Assembly: GCF_007830455.1 (NCBI RefSeq)
Contig: NZ_VLLB01000001.1
Span: 992,001-1,056,000, forward strand
Source of the DNA: Pseudoduganella lurida
GTDB taxonomy: Bacteria; Pseudomonadota; Gammaproteobacteria; Burkholderiales; Burkholderiaceae_D
DNA: 64,000 nucleotides
Direction: 5' to 3'
Numbering within the stretch: the first letter of the stretch is position 1; every line of letters begins with the position of its first letter. The notes under the pieces are model-generated. The model saw only the letters and a list, made by a program, of their open reading frames with translations, ran no database searches and was not told the origin of the DNA. The translations under genes were made by a program, and so were the position numbers. This document shows, piece by piece, positions 20,775 through 30,070 of the stretch.

Positions 20775-22523
20775 GTGAAACGCATCACGCCCGCCCGGCA
20801 GTCCGCTGCCACCCGCACCGGCACGCTGGTGATCGCCGCCGCGTCCCTGCTGTGGATCCCCCAGGCGGCAATGCTGGCGCATGCGGTGCAGAAGCTGGCG
20901 CAGGGTGGCGGCCTGGCCGACATGCTGCTTCCCGCCCTCGCCTTCCTGCTGCTGGGCGTGGCCCGCGCCAGTACCGAGGCGTGGGGTGCGCGCCGCCTGT
21001 TCGCCGCATCCCGCCAGCATCTGGCCACCTTGCGCGCCGACGCCGCCCGCGCCCTCGCCAGCCGTTCGCCATTGGACCGCAACCGCCTGCCATCGGGCCG
21101 GGCCGCCAGCACGCTGGCCGAGCAGGCCGAGGCCGTGCTGCCCTGGCTGGTGCGCTACCAGCCGGCGCGCTGGAAGGTCATGCTCGTACCGCCCGTGATC
21201 GCGCTTGCCGTCGGGTCGTATTCCTGGCTGGCCGCACTGATTCTCGTCGGCGCGGCGCCGCTGATCCCCGTCTTCATGGCCGTCATCGGCTGGCGTGCCA
21301 GGGCCGCCAGCGAGACGCAGCTGCAGGTCCTCGGCGGCATGAGCGGCTTCCTGCTGGACCGGCTGCGCGGCCTGTCCACGCTGCGCTCGCTCGATGCCGT
21401 CGACGCCACCGCGCTGCGGCTGCGCGCCACGGCCGAAGCGGTCCGCCACAGCACCATGCGCGTGCTGCGCATCGCCTTCTTGTCCTCCACCGCGCTGGAA
21501 CTGTTCTCGGCACTGGGCGTGGCGCTGGTGGCCGTGTACGTGGGCTTCCACCTGCTCGGCCAGCTCGGACCGGGTGCCTGGGGCGCGCGCCTGACGCTCG
21601 AACAGGGCCTGTTCATCCTGCTGCTGGCCCCCGCCTTCTTCGAACCGCTGCGCGAGCTGGCGTCCGTCTGGCACGACAAGGCGTCCGGCGAGGCTGCGCT
21701 TGCTGCTCTTTCTGCCCTCGATGCGCTGCACGGTGCAGCACTGCCGCTGCCAGGTCTGTCGAGCTCGTTTCCTGGTGCCTGGCACCGGGACACTCTGTGG
21801 AGCGGAGTCGCGATAGCGGGCGACACGCCTTCCTGGCGCCATGACATCGACCCGCCAGCTGGCGCACCGTCCATCGACATCGATGGGCTGCATTTCGCGC
21901 ACGCTGGCGAAACGCCGCTGTTCAAAGATTTCTCGCTGAAGATCAAGCCGGGCGAGCACGTGGCCCTGGTCGGTGCCAGCGGCGCCGGCAAGACCACGCT
22001 GCTGTCCCTCATCGCGGGACTGGTCCCGGCCACCGGCGGCGCGATCCGCATCGACGGCACGGCGCTCGATGACGCCAGCGCCGCCGGCCTGCGCCACCGC
22101 ATGGCCTGGATCGGCCAGAAGCCGCACGTCTTCGCCGGCACCGTGCGCGCCAATGTCTCGCTGCAGCGGCCCGGCATCTCGACGGAAGCCGTCAGCGCCG
22201 CAGTCAGGCGCGCCGGACTCGGTCACGTGCAGCACGCCACGCCGTCGGACAGCCTGGGCGAAGGCGGCACGGGATTGTCCGGCGGCGAGCTGGTGCGCCT
22301 CGCACTCGCCCGTGCCGCCGTCGCACCGCATGCCGGCCTGCTGCTGGTCGACGAGCCCACCGCCCACCTGGACCGCGACACGGCCGCCGGTGTCGTCGAC
22401 GCGCTGCTCGACCTGGCGCGCGGCCGCACGCTGGTCGTCGCCACGCACGACCTTGCACTGGCAGCGCGCATCGGGCGCGTCATCCATCTCGGCCCATCAC
22501 GTGCCTTGGAGGCAGCAGCATGA
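20775..22523 (+). CDS. cydD: CydD, ABC exporter subunit for cysteine/glutathione (cytochrome bd assembly)
   Basis: A 582-residue half-transporter with a six-helix membrane domain and an ATPase domain. CydDC exports thiols to the periplasm and is needed to mature cytochrome bd. The GTG start at 20775 follows GGGAG; a longer ATG form would translate the regulatory region. The NBD has Walker A GASGAGKT (400-407), signature LSGGE and Walker B LLLVDEPT. The linker between the two domains contains PGAWHRDT (333-340). This is encoded by a copy of the dispersed palindrome (21770-21793) that inserted in frame. The stop overlaps the cydC start by 4 nt. Confidence 0.93.
   Translation: MKRITPARQSAATRTGTLVIAAASLLWIPQAAMLAHAVQKLAQGGGLADMLLPALAFLLLGVARASTEAWGARRLFAASRQHLATLRADAARALASRSPLDRNRLPSGRAASTLAEQAEAVLPWLVRYQPARWKVMLVPPVIALAVGSYSWLAALILVGAAPLIPVFMAVIGWRARAASETQLQVLGGMSGFLLDRLRGLSTLRSLDAVDATALRLRATAEAVRHSTMRVLRIAFLSSTALELFSALGVALVAVYVGFHLLGQLGPGAWGARLTLEQGLFILLLAPAFFEPLRELASVWHDKASGEAALAALSALDALHGAALPLPGLSSSFPGAWHRDTLWSGVAIAGDTPSWRHDIDPPAGAPSIDIDGLHFAHAGETPLFKDFSLKIKPGEHVALVGASGAGKTTLLSLIAGLVPATGGAIRIDGTALDDASAAGLRHRMAWIGQKPHVFAGTVRANVSLQRPGISTEAVSAAVRRAGLGHVQHATPSDSLGEGGTGLSGGELVRLALARAAVAPHAGLLLVDEPTAHLDRDTAAGVVDALLDLARGRTLVVATHDLALAARIGRVIHLGPSRALEAAA
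21770..21793 (+). repeat. Dispersed palindrome inserted in frame inside cydD
   Basis: TCCTGGTGCCTGGCACC followed by GGGACAC is identical over this span to the copies at 8959 and 9004. It is read as F-P-G-A-W-H-R-D-T within the CydD linker. It keeps the reading frame and lies outside the membrane and ATPase cores, so function is probably retained. Confidence 0.92.
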
Positions 22524-24193
22524 ACGACATCATCACCATCCTGGCACTGTTCGTCCGCACCAGCGGCCGCCGCCTGCTGCTGGGCGCTTTCCTGGCCGCG
22601 CTGGTGGTGCTGGCCGGGATGGCACTCCTGGGCACCTCCGGCTGGTTCATCACGGCGACGGCGCTGGCCGGCCTGGCCGGTGCGGCAACCGTGTTCAACG
22701 TGTTCCTGCCCAGCGCCGCGATCCGCCTGCTGGCGCTGGGCCGCACCTTCGGCCGCTACGCCGAGCGCGTGGTCACGCACGATGCAACGCTGGCCGTGCT
22801 GGCGGCATTGCGCGAACGGCTGTTCCGCGGCTGGGCCGCACCGCTGGCCGCCCGTGCGCTGATCAAGCGCCCCTCCCGCCTGCTGTTCCGCCTGACGAAC
22901 GACATCGATGCGCTCGAATCGGTCTACCTGCGCCTGCTGGTGCCGGCAGTCGCCGCTTGCGGCGCCGCGCTGCTGGCGGCGGCCGTGCTGGGCGGGATCG
23001 ACTGGCGCCTCGGCACGGCCGTCTTCTTCTGGCTGGTGCTGGCGGGCTGGGGTACCGCGGCCATCGTGACGCGTCGTGCCCGGCCGCTCGCCCTGCGCCG
23101 TGCCCGCGCGCTGGAACGCCTGCGGGCCGGTGCCATCGACCTCGTCGCGGGCCAGACGGACCTGGCGATGGCGGGCCGCCTGTCCGCCCACTGCGCGCTG
23201 CTGGAGCGGCACGATGCGAAGCTGGCCAGTGCCGACGATGCCCTGCACCGCCTCGACACGCGCGCCGGCTGGGCCTACGCCGTGGCGGGCCACGCCACGG
23301 TCGCCGGCATGCTGCTGGCAGTCGGCAGCCTCGCCCAACAGAATAGAGTGGAAGTACCGGCTGCTGCCCTGGCGCTGCTGATCGCCCTGGCTGCGCTGGA
23401 ACCGTTTGCCGCGCTGCGCCGTGGCGCCATCGAAGCGGGCCGCAGCTGGCTGGCCGCCCGCCGTGTCGCGCCGCGCCTGCGCGAGCCGGCAGCCGTGCCG
23501 GACATCCTGCGCGCCACCGTCGATGCGCTGCATCTGGAAGGCGTCACCGTGCAGCACGACGGTCGCGCAGCGGCCGCCCTGCATGGCGTCAGCCTGCGCA
23601 TCGCCGCCGGCGAGAAGGTGGCCGTCGTCGGTCACAGCGGCGCCGGCAAATCCACCCTGCTGGCCCTGGCCGCGGGCGAGCTGCGCCAGGGAGCCGGCTT
23701 CGTGCAGGCCCGCCCCTGCACCTGGCTGACGCAGCGCACGGAGCTGTTCCAGGACAGCCTGCGCGACAACCTGCGCCTGGCCGATCCGCACGCCGATGAC
23801 GAGCAGCTGTGGAATGCACTGCACGCGGCAGGCCTGGACGGCGACGTCCGCGGCTTCGCCCAGGGCCTGGACACGCCGCTGGGCGAAGGCGGCCTGGGAC
23901 TGTCCGGCGGCCAGTCGCGCCGGCTGGCCCTGGCCCGCCTGCTGCTGCGCCGTACCGACTTCTGGCTGCTGGATGAGCCGACCGAAGCACTGGATGGTGC
24001 CACCGCGGCCGACGTGATGGCACGGCTGGCACGCCACGCCGGACCGCGCACCGTGCTGCTGGCCACGCACCTGCGCCGCGAGGCTGCCATGGCCGATCGC
24101 CTGCTGGTGCTGCATGCGGGCCGCATCGTGGCCGACGTGCGCCGCGGCTCCCCCGAATTCGCCACGGCGCTGCAGGCGCTGCGGCATGACTAA
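22520..24193 (+). CDS. cydC: CydC, partner subunit of the CydDC thiol exporter
   Basis: A 557-residue half-transporter that pairs with CydD. The membrane domain (about 15-310) starts with LLLGAFLAALVVLAGMALLG and contains GRTFGRYAERVVTHD, typical of CydC. The ATPase domain has Walker A GHSGAGKS (371-378), signature LSGGQ and Walker B WLLDEPTEALD. The ATGA overlap with cydD implies translational coupling. cydA follows 31 nt later. The dedicated maturation factor therefore precedes the oxidase it serves, within the same operon. Confidence 0.94.
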   Translation: MNDIITILALFVRTSGRRLLLGAFLAALVVLAGMALLGTSGWFITATALAGLAGAATVFNVFLPSAAIRLLALGRTFGRYAERVVTHDATLAVLAALRERLFRGWAAPLAARALIKRPSRLLFRLTNDIDALESVYLRLLVPAVAACGAALLAAAVLGGIDWRLGTAVFFWLVLAGWGTAAIVTRRARPLALRRARALERLRAGAIDLVAGQTDLAMAGRLSAHCALLERHDAKLASADDALHRLDTRAGWAYAVAGHATVAGMLLAVGSLAQQNRVEVPAAALALLIALAALEPFAALRRGAIEAGRSWLAARRVAPRLREPAAVPDILRATVDALHLEGVTVQHDGRAAAALHGVSLRIAAGEKVAVVGHSGAGKSTLLALAAGELRQGAGFVQARPCTWLTQRTELFQDSLRDNLRLADPHADDEQLWNALHAAGLDGDVRGFAQGLDTPLGEGGLGLSGGQSRRLALARLLLRRTDFWLLDEPTEALDGATAADVMARLARHAGPRTVLLATHLRREAAMADRLLVLHAGRIVADVRRGSPEFATALQALRHD

Positions 24194-24224
24194 CCCCCAT
24201 CGTTAAAACCAGAAAGGATTCATC

Positions 24225-25835
24225 ATGGATCTCGACGTTGTCGGGCTCTCCCGACTGCAGTTCGCCCTCACGGCGCTGTACCACTTCCTGTTCGTCCCGC
24301 TCACCCTGGGCCTGTCGATGCTGCTGGCCATCATGGAGACGGTGTACGTGATGACCGGCCGCACGATCTGGCGCCAGATGACCAAGTTCTGGGGCGTGCT
24401 GTTCGGGATTAACTTCGCCATCGGCGTCTCCACCGGCCTCGTGATGGAATTCCAGTTCGGGATGAACTGGAGCTACTACAGCCATTACGTGGGCGACGTG
24501 TTCGGCGCGCCGCTGGCCCTGGAAGGCCTGATGGCGTTCTTCCTCGAAGCCACCTTCGTGGGCCTGTTCTTCTTCGGGTGGGACCGCCTGTCGAAAGTGG
24601 CGCACTGCGTGGTGACGTGGCTGGTGGCGCTCGGCACCAACTTCTCCGCGCTGTGGATCCTGATCGCCAACGGCTGGATGCAGAACCCGGTCGGCGCCTC
24701 GCTCAATCCGCAGACGATGCGCATGGAAGTCGACGACTTCTACGCCGTGCTGACCAACCCGGTCGCGCAGGCCAAGTTCGTGCACACCGTCTCGGCCGGC
24801 TACGTCGTCGCTGCGCTGTTCGTGCTGGGCGTCTCGGCCTGGTACCTGCGCAAGGGCCGCCACACGGAGCTGGCCAAGCGCTCGCTGACCGTGGCCGCCT
24901 CGTTCGGCCTCGCTGCCTCGCTGTCCGTCGTCGTGCTGGGGGACGAGAGCGGCTACCTGTCGAGCGAACACCAGAAGATGAAGCTGGCCGCCATCGAAGC
25001 CATGTGGCACACGGAACCGGCACCGGCCCAGTTCACCGCGTTCGGCATTCCGGACCAGGCGGCGCGTGAAACGCACTACGCGATCCACATCCCGTTCGTG
25101 ATGGGCCTGATCGGCACGCGCTCGCTCGATGGCCAGATCCCCGGCATCCATGAACTGGTGGAGCTGGCGGACGTGCGCATCCGCCAGGGCCTGCTGTCGT
25201 ACGACGCGCTGGAGCAGATCCGCGCACTGGGCGGCAAGGGCCCGGTGCCGAACGACCTGCGCGCCCGCTTCGAGGAACACAGCGACAAGCTCGGTTATGC
25301 GCTGCTGCTGAAGCGCTACGTGGACGATCCGCGCCGCGCCACCGATGCGCAGATCGCGCAGGCCGCCGGCGACACCGTGCCGCAGGTGGCGCCGCTGTTC
25401 TGGTCCTTCCGCGTGATGGTCGGCCTGGGCCTGTACTTCATCGTGCTGACGGCCACGTTCTTCATCCTGTCCGCGCGCCGCAAACTGGATGCCTATCCGT
25501 GGCTGCTGACGGTGGCCGTGCTGTCGATCCCGCTGCCATGGATCGCCGCCGAAGCGGGCTGGATCGTCGCGGAACTGGGCCGGCAGCCGTGGGCCATCGA
25601 AGGCGTGCTGCCCACCGCCGTCGCCGTCTCCAACCTCGGGATCCAGACGGTGCTCACGACGCTGATCGGCTTCGTGGTGCTGTACACGATCCTCATCATC
25701 GTCGAGATGAAGCTGATGCTCAAAGCCATCCGCAAGGGCCCGGAAGACGAAGCCGCGTCGCCGCAAGGTGCCGCCAGCCCGCTGATCGGCGCCACCCCGG
25801 CGCTGCGCACGGCCCCCATGATCACTACGGAGTAA
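24225..25835 (+). CDS. cydA: Cytochrome bd ubiquinol oxidase subunit I
   Basis: A 536-residue membrane protein, the catalytic subunit of the high-affinity quinol:O2 oxidoreductase bd. It binds haems b558, b595 and d. Visible landmarks include H20 (ALYHFLFVPLTLGL), the conserved Glu-rich helix around APLALEGLMAFFLEATF, the Q-loop element MKLAAIEAMWHTEPAPA with its quinol-site Lys and Glu, and the motif GWIVAELGRQPW. The length is normal for the family. The start at 24225 follows AAAGGA. cydB follows after 7 nt. Expression is expected under low oxygen or respiratory stress. Confidence 0.97.
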   Translation: MDLDVVGLSRLQFALTALYHFLFVPLTLGLSMLLAIMETVYVMTGRTIWRQMTKFWGVLFGINFAIGVSTGLVMEFQFGMNWSYYSHYVGDVFGAPLALEGLMAFFLEATFVGLFFFGWDRLSKVAHCVVTWLVALGTNFSALWILIANGWMQNPVGASLNPQTMRMEVDDFYAVLTNPVAQAKFVHTVSAGYVVAALFVLGVSAWYLRKGRHTELAKRSLTVAASFGLAASLSVVVLGDESGYLSSEHQKMKLAAIEAMWHTEPAPAQFTAFGIPDQAARETHYAIHIPFVMGLIGTRSLDGQIPGIHELVELADVRIRQGLLSYDALEQIRALGGKGPVPNDLRARFEEHSDKLGYALLLKRYVDDPRRATDAQIAQAAGDTVPQVAPLFWSFRVMVGLGLYFIVLTATFFILSARRKLDAYPWLLTVAVLSIPLPWIAAEAGWIVAELGRQPWAIEGVLPTAVAVSNLGIQTVLTTLIGFVVLYTILIIVEMKLMLKAIRKGPEDEAASPQGAASPLIGATPALRTAPMITTE

Positions 25836-25842
25836 TACCACC

Positions 25843-27000
25843 ATGATTCTTCATACCATGCTCGATTACGATGTCCTCCGGTTCATCTGGTGGATCCTGC
25901 TGGGCGTGCTGCTGGTCGCCTTCGCCGTCACGGATGGCTTCGACCTGGGCACCGGCATCCTGCTGCCGTTCGTCGGCAGGACCGACCTGGAACGCCGTGT
26001 CGTCATCAACACCGTCGGCCCAGTCTGGGAAGGCAACCAGGTGTGGCTGGTGCTGGGCGGCGGCGCCATCTTCGCCGCCTGGCCGCAGCTGTACGCCGTG
26101 TCGTTCTCCGGCTTCTACCTGGCCATGGCGGCCATCCTGCTGGCGCTGATCCTGCGGCCGGTCGGCTTCAAGTACCGCAGCAAGCGCGATCACGTGCAGT
26201 GGCGCGCGGCCTGGGACTGGGCCCTGTTCGTGGGCGGCTTCGTGCCGGCGCTGGTGTTCGGCGTCGCCATGGGCAATGTGCTGCAGGGCGTGCCGTTCCG
26301 CCTCACGCCGGACATGCAGATCTTCTACGAGGGCGGCTTCTTCGGCCTCCTCAACCCGTTCGCGCTGCTGTGCGGCCTGGTCTCCGTGGCCATGCTGGTG
26401 ATGCATGGCGCGGGCTGGCTGGTGCTGAAAAGCGACGGCGCCGTGGCGGCCCGTGCCCGCACCATCGGCATCGGCGCGGCGCTGACGACGATCGTGCTGT
26501 ACCTGGTGGCCGGCGTGATCCTGTGGAGCTTCATCGACGGCTACCGCGTCACCAGCGAAGTGATCACCACCGGTGCCTCGAACCCCCTGTTCAAGACCGT
26601 GCAGGCGCATGCCGGCGGCGCGTGGTTCGCCAACTACGCGGCCCATCCGTGGACGATCGCCGCACCCGCCCTCGGCTTCCTCGGCGCGCTGCTGGCGATG
26701 CTGGGCCTGGCGCGGCGCTGGGAAGGCGCCACGATGGTCTTTTCCGGCCTGGCGATCGCCGGCATCGTGCTGAGCGTGGGTGCCTCGATGTTCCCCTTCA
26801 TCCTGCCGTCCTCGATCCAGCCGGGGGCCAGCCTGACCGTGTGGGATTCCTCGTCCAGCCACCTCACGCTGTTCATCATGCTGGTGGGCACCTGCATCTT
26901 CCTGCCGATGATCCTGGCCTACACCACGTGGGTCTACAAGGTCCTGTGGGGCAAGGTGAACCCGGCCGAGATCAGCGATGGCAAGGCTCATGCTTATTGA
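25843..27000 (+). CDS. cydB: Cytochrome bd ubiquinol oxidase subunit II
   Basis: A 385-residue integral membrane partner of CydA. It opens with MLDYDVLRFIWWILLGVLLVAFAVTDGFDLG, where the conserved Asp and Trp residues of CydB can be seen. Next comes LPFVGRTDLERRVVINTVGPVWEGNQVWLVLGGG, split here across two recognisable family blocks. It ends with YTTWVYKVLWGKV. It is required for stable haem insertion. The start follows GGAG in the cydA tail, and cydX starts 35 nt downstream. Confidence 0.97.
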   Translation: MILHTMLDYDVLRFIWWILLGVLLVAFAVTDGFDLGTGILLPFVGRTDLERRVVINTVGPVWEGNQVWLVLGGGAIFAAWPQLYAVSFSGFYLAMAAILLALILRPVGFKYRSKRDHVQWRAAWDWALFVGGFVPALVFGVAMGNVLQGVPFRLTPDMQIFYEGGFFGLLNPFALLCGLVSVAMLVMHGAGWLVLKSDGAVAARARTIGIGAALTTIVLYLVAGVILWSFIDGYRVTSEVITTGASNPLFKTVQAHAGGAWFANYAAHPWTIAAPALGFLGALLAMLGLARRWEGATMVFSGLAIAGIVLSVGASMFPFILPSSIQPGASLTVWDSSSSHLTLFIMLVGTCIFLPMILAYTTWVYKVLWGKVNPAEISDGKAHAY

Positions 27001-27035
27001 CCACGCTTTTTTAAACGACTGAAAAGGATACGATC

Positions 27036-27200
27036 ATGTGGTATTTCGCCTGGCTTCTCGGCCTGCCCCTGGCCGCCGCGTTCGCGGTGATGAACGCGAT
27101 GTGGTTCGAACTGATGGACGATGCAAAGCGCCAGCGGGCTGCCGGCCTGCCGCCGGAAGGCCGCCGCGCCGCGGACGAAGGTTTCATCAACCGCCGCTGA
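27036..27200 (+). CDS. cydX: CydX small subunit of cytochrome bd, extended form
   Basis: A 54-residue single-pass membrane protein, easily missed because of its size. The N-terminus MWYFAWLLGLPLAAAFAVMN matches the CydX signature (MWYFAWxLG), and the conserved Glu follows in the helix end (MWFELMDD). It is preceded by AAAAGGA and lies 35 nt behind cydB. CydX stabilises the haem d-containing oxidase. E. coli CydX has 37 residues; this one carries a charged cytoplasmic tail of about 26 residues (KRQRAAGLPPEGRRAADEGF). Confidence 0.92.
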   Translation: MWYFAWLLGLPLAAAFAVMNAMWFELMDDAKRQRAAGLPPEGRRAADEGFINRR

Positions 27201-27227
27201 CACGGCCGTTCGGCTGGTGCTAAGATC

Positions 27228-27258
27228 GACGGCCCGCGGCATCCGGCAGCGGGCCGTC
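27228..27258 (+). promoter_or_regulatory. Strong hairpin immediately before an ABC gene ribosome site
   Basis: GACGGCCCGC (27228-27237) pairs with GCGGGCCGTC (27249-27258), a 10-bp perfect stem with an 11-nt loop. It ends 3-5 nt before AAGGAG of the ABC ATPase gene. There is no T run, so it is not a classic terminator. It may limit read-through from cyd or shape the leader. TAAGAT (27221-27226) is a possible -10. Confidence 0.6.
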
Positions 27259-27271
27259 GAAAAGGAGCGCC

Positions 27272-28021
27272 ATGAGCCTGTCCATCCAGCACCTGAACAA
27301 GACCTACGGCAGTGGCGCGCAGCGGCGCCAGGTCCTGAAGGACATCGACCTGGAGATCGGCGACGGCGAGTTCGTCGCCATCGTCGGCCGCAGCGGCTGC
27401 GGCAAGTCGACCCTGCTGCGCCTGCTGGCCGGCCTCGACCGCGAGCACGAAGGCCGGCTGCTGCATGACGGCGTACCGATCACCGGCACCGACCTCCGCC
27501 GCGGCGTGGTCTTCCAGGATCACCGGCTGTTCCCCTGGCTGACGGTGGCCGGGAACGTGATGCTGCCGCTGGCCGAGCTGCCGCTCCCCGCCGCCGAGAA
27601 GCACGCGCGGGTACTGGAACGGCTGGCCCGGCTGGGACTGGCCGACCATGTCGACGCCTATCCGAAGGCGATCTCCGGCGGCATGGCGCAGCGCGTGGCG
27701 ATCGCCCGCGCCCTGGTGAACCGCCCGCCCGTGCTGCTGCTGGACGAGCCGTTCAGCGCCCTCGATGCGATCACGCGCGGCCGGCTGCAGCAGGAGCTGC
27801 TGGGGCTGTGGCGCGACGAAGGGCTCACCGTCGTCATCGTCACGCACGACATCGAGGAAGCCGTACTGCTGGCGCAGCGCGTGGTGGTGCTGGACCGGAG
27901 CGTGCGGCGCATCCAGTCCGTCGACTTGGCCCACCCGCGCCGTCGCGGCGATCCGGCCTTCGGTGCGCTGCATGACCGGCTGCTCGCCGAGTTCCACGAC
28001 GACCTGGCGCCGACGGCCTGA
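27272..28021 (+). CDS. ABC transporter ATP-binding protein of the SsuB/TauB/NrtD type, orphan
   Basis: A 249-residue ATPase with Walker A GRSGCGKS (about 39-46), Q-loop VVFQDHRLFPWLTV, signature ISGGMAQRVAIARAL, Walker B VLLLDEPFSALD and the switch His in VIVTHDIEEA. The FPWLTV sequence after the Q-loop is characteristic of importers for nitrate, taurine or alkanesulfonates. No permease or substrate-binding protein lies next to it: cydX is upstream and a convergent lyase gene is 24 nt downstream. The substrate is therefore unknown. It probably serves a permease encoded elsewhere. Confidence 0.9.
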   Translation: MSLSIQHLNKTYGSGAQRRQVLKDIDLEIGDGEFVAIVGRSGCGKSTLLRLLAGLDREHEGRLLHDGVPITGTDLRRGVVFQDHRLFPWLTVAGNVMLPLAELPLPAAEKHARVLERLARLGLADHVDAYPKAISGGMAQRVAIARALVNRPPVLLLDEPFSALDAITRGRLQQELLGLWRDEGLTVVIVTHDIEEAVLLAQRVVVLDRSVRRIQSVDLAHPRRRGDPAFGALHDRLLAEFHDDLAPTA

Positions 28022-28045
28022 CATCCGCGCCGGCGCCGAGCCCGG

Positions 28046-30025
28046 TCAGCTGATCGTGATTGCCAGTTCCCCTTGCGCCATCGGCTGCAAGGACGCCAGC
28101 GTCACCCGATACAGCGCTTCTCCCCATTCCCGCCGCAGTCCCGCGTCGGCGAGCGGCAGCCGTTCGATCCCGGCACGCGCGGTGCCCGCGTCGAAGTTCA
28201 GGTGCACGGGCGCGCTGCCGGCCAGCGACAGCTTCAGGCGCCCGCTGCCGGCAGGTTCCGGCAGCCGCGGCGTCATGAACACCAGCGCCACCGGAACGCT
28301 CCGCTGCAGCTGGAAGACCTCCTGCAGCGTCACGACGCCCCGGTCCCGCCGGAGCGCAAGCGTGCGGTCCCAGCGCGTGACGCCGGCCTCCGGCCCATAA
28401 GCCGTCGCCAGGTCCATCGACATCATCGTGACAGTCGCGCCATCGTCGACCTTGACGCGGCTGGCGCGGTTCGTCGCGCCGCCCGCCTGCATCGTGCCGT
28501 CCACCAGCGGCAGGTTGTGGTAACCGGACTGCATCGTCCAGATGCTGTACCGCTCGGGCCCGAAGGTCCTTGCCGTGTACGCCTCCACACCGGGATCGAT
28601 GAACACGGGCGCACCGTCGTGGAAGACGATGAAGCTGCCGGAATCGTGGTGGCCGTGGCTGCGCGCGTTCGATGCCGTCTGTGCGGCCAGGTAGAAGCCG
28701 GCTTTCGAACCGGCCTGCTGCCGCGCCGTGACCAGCCCGAGCGCCGGGTACCACGACGAGCGGACCAGCGCATCGGCCCTGGCCTGGCCGCGCAGCGCCG
28801 CCACGTTCAGCAGGTCGGGGATGTCGCGCGCCAGGCGGCCCTGGCTGCTCGCTTCGAAACCGCTCGCCGGTGCGCGGCAGGCACCGAACGCCATCATCTC
28901 GCGGTCGCCCGTGGCGCGGCCGAAGCGGTACAGCAGCTGCGGCGAGTGGCGCACCCTGGCATGCGCATCGCCGTAGTTGACGAACCAGTCGTCCGCCACG
29001 TGCACGTCCAGCACGTAGCGGCCCATGCGCCGCACGAACGGATCGCCGGCCAGCTTCAGGGCGCCACCGGTGGCCGATTCGAGTGCGGCCAGGCAGTCCA
29101 GGTACGGCCCGGCGGACAGCGCCCAGTAGCCGGGGCCCTCCTCGCAGGCGCCATCGGCCGAATAGTCCTCCAGGAAGCGGTCCAGGCAACCGCAGATCTT
29201 CAATGTCGCCCCGATGCGGCGCGCCGGATCGGGCTCCAGCAGCAGGTTCGCTTCCAGCCAGCTCGACGCGATCCACGATGTCCAGTTGTTCAGCGGCTCC
29301 TTGCGTGCGCCAAGTCCCATCCATTTGAAATCGTCGCGCTGCCAGCCGGGATCGAGGATGCGGCGCTTCACTTCGCCCGCGATCCGGGCCGGCAGCAGCG
29401 GCGACACGCCGGCCAGTTCCGCCCCGAGCAGGTAGTGGACATGGGCGAGCGTGACGCCCGTTTCGGCCGCGAACAGGTCGATCACCGGCTCCGTCACATC
29501 CGGCAGGCCGACCCCGCTGCGCTGCATGCCGCTGTGCGCCGGCAGGCCCCAGAAACCTTCCTCGCAGATGTGCCACACGCCGTCCGCGATGGCGTGCAGG
29601 TAGCGGCCCTGGCCCTGCAGGCACTCGGCCAGCACCAGGCCCGCGAGCCGGTTGCGCCGTTCGAAGTAGCGCTGTTCGTAGCGGGTGCGGTTGCCGTTCT
29701 CGCGGAACTCGAGGAACAGGCTGGCGGGCAACTGCGGCCAGTCCTGGCCCAGCCAGCCGTCGGCGCGCGTGGTGAGCTGCGCAACGACGTCTGCCGGCAC
29801 GTCGCGCCAGCCGTCGCGGTCGGCCGCCTTCGGATAGGGATGCCATGCATTCGCCGGCTGCAGATGCCGCGCCAGGAAGGCTTCGTCGAGCACCGTGCGC
29901 AGGTAGCGCTTCGGCACGACCCCATCCCGTGGTGGCAACGCCTGCGCGGCCAGCGCATGGGACCCCGGCACGTTGATCGCGGCCAGCAACCCGAGGCCGC
30001 CGCCCAGTACCTCCCGTCGGTTCAT
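28046..30025 (-). CDS. Exported heparinase II/III-like polysaccharide lyase
   Basis: A protein of about 659 residues with a twin-arginine-like signal (MNRREVLGGGLGLLAAINVP). I chose the ATG at 30025 because AGGAGG precedes it. The N-terminal half forms an alpha-toroid (NNWTSWIASSWLEANLLLE, GCLDRFLEDYSADGACEEGPGYW). The second half is a beta-sandwich starting near ARSHGHHDSGSFIVFHDGAPVF, with the His-rich motif of heparinase II/III proteins. The likely role is cleavage of uronate-containing polysaccharide in the periplasm. It diverges from a large TonB receptor, which suggests uptake and degradation of the same glycan. The substrate cannot be assigned. Confidence 0.88.
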   Translation of the reverse strand: MNRREVLGGGLGLLAAINVPGSHALAAQALPPRDGVVPKRYLRTVLDEAFLARHLQPANAWHPYPKAADRDGWRDVPADVVAQLTTRADGWLGQDWPQLPASLFLEFRENGNRTRYEQRYFERRNRLAGLVLAECLQGQGRYLHAIADGVWHICEEGFWGLPAHSGMQRSGVGLPDVTEPVIDLFAAETGVTLAHVHYLLGAELAGVSPLLPARIAGEVKRRILDPGWQRDDFKWMGLGARKEPLNNWTSWIASSWLEANLLLEPDPARRIGATLKICGCLDRFLEDYSADGACEEGPGYWALSAGPYLDCLAALESATGGALKLAGDPFVRRMGRYVLDVHVADDWFVNYGDAHARVRHSPQLLYRFGRATGDREMMAFGACRAPASGFEASSQGRLARDIPDLLNVAALRGQARADALVRSSWYPALGLVTARQQAGSKAGFYLAAQTASNARSHGHHDSGSFIVFHDGAPVFIDPGVEAYTARTFGPERYSIWTMQSGYHNLPLVDGTMQAGGATNRASRVKVDDGATVTMMSMDLATAYGPEAGVTRWDRTLALRRDRGVVTLQEVFQLQRSVPVALVFMTPRLPEPAGSGRLKLSLAGSAPVHLNFDAGTARAGIERLPLADAGLRREWGEALYRVTLASLQPMAQGELAITIS

Positions 30026-30070
30026 GTCTCCTCCTGTCTTATGGTTCCGGCGCTGTCGGCGCGCCGTGGG

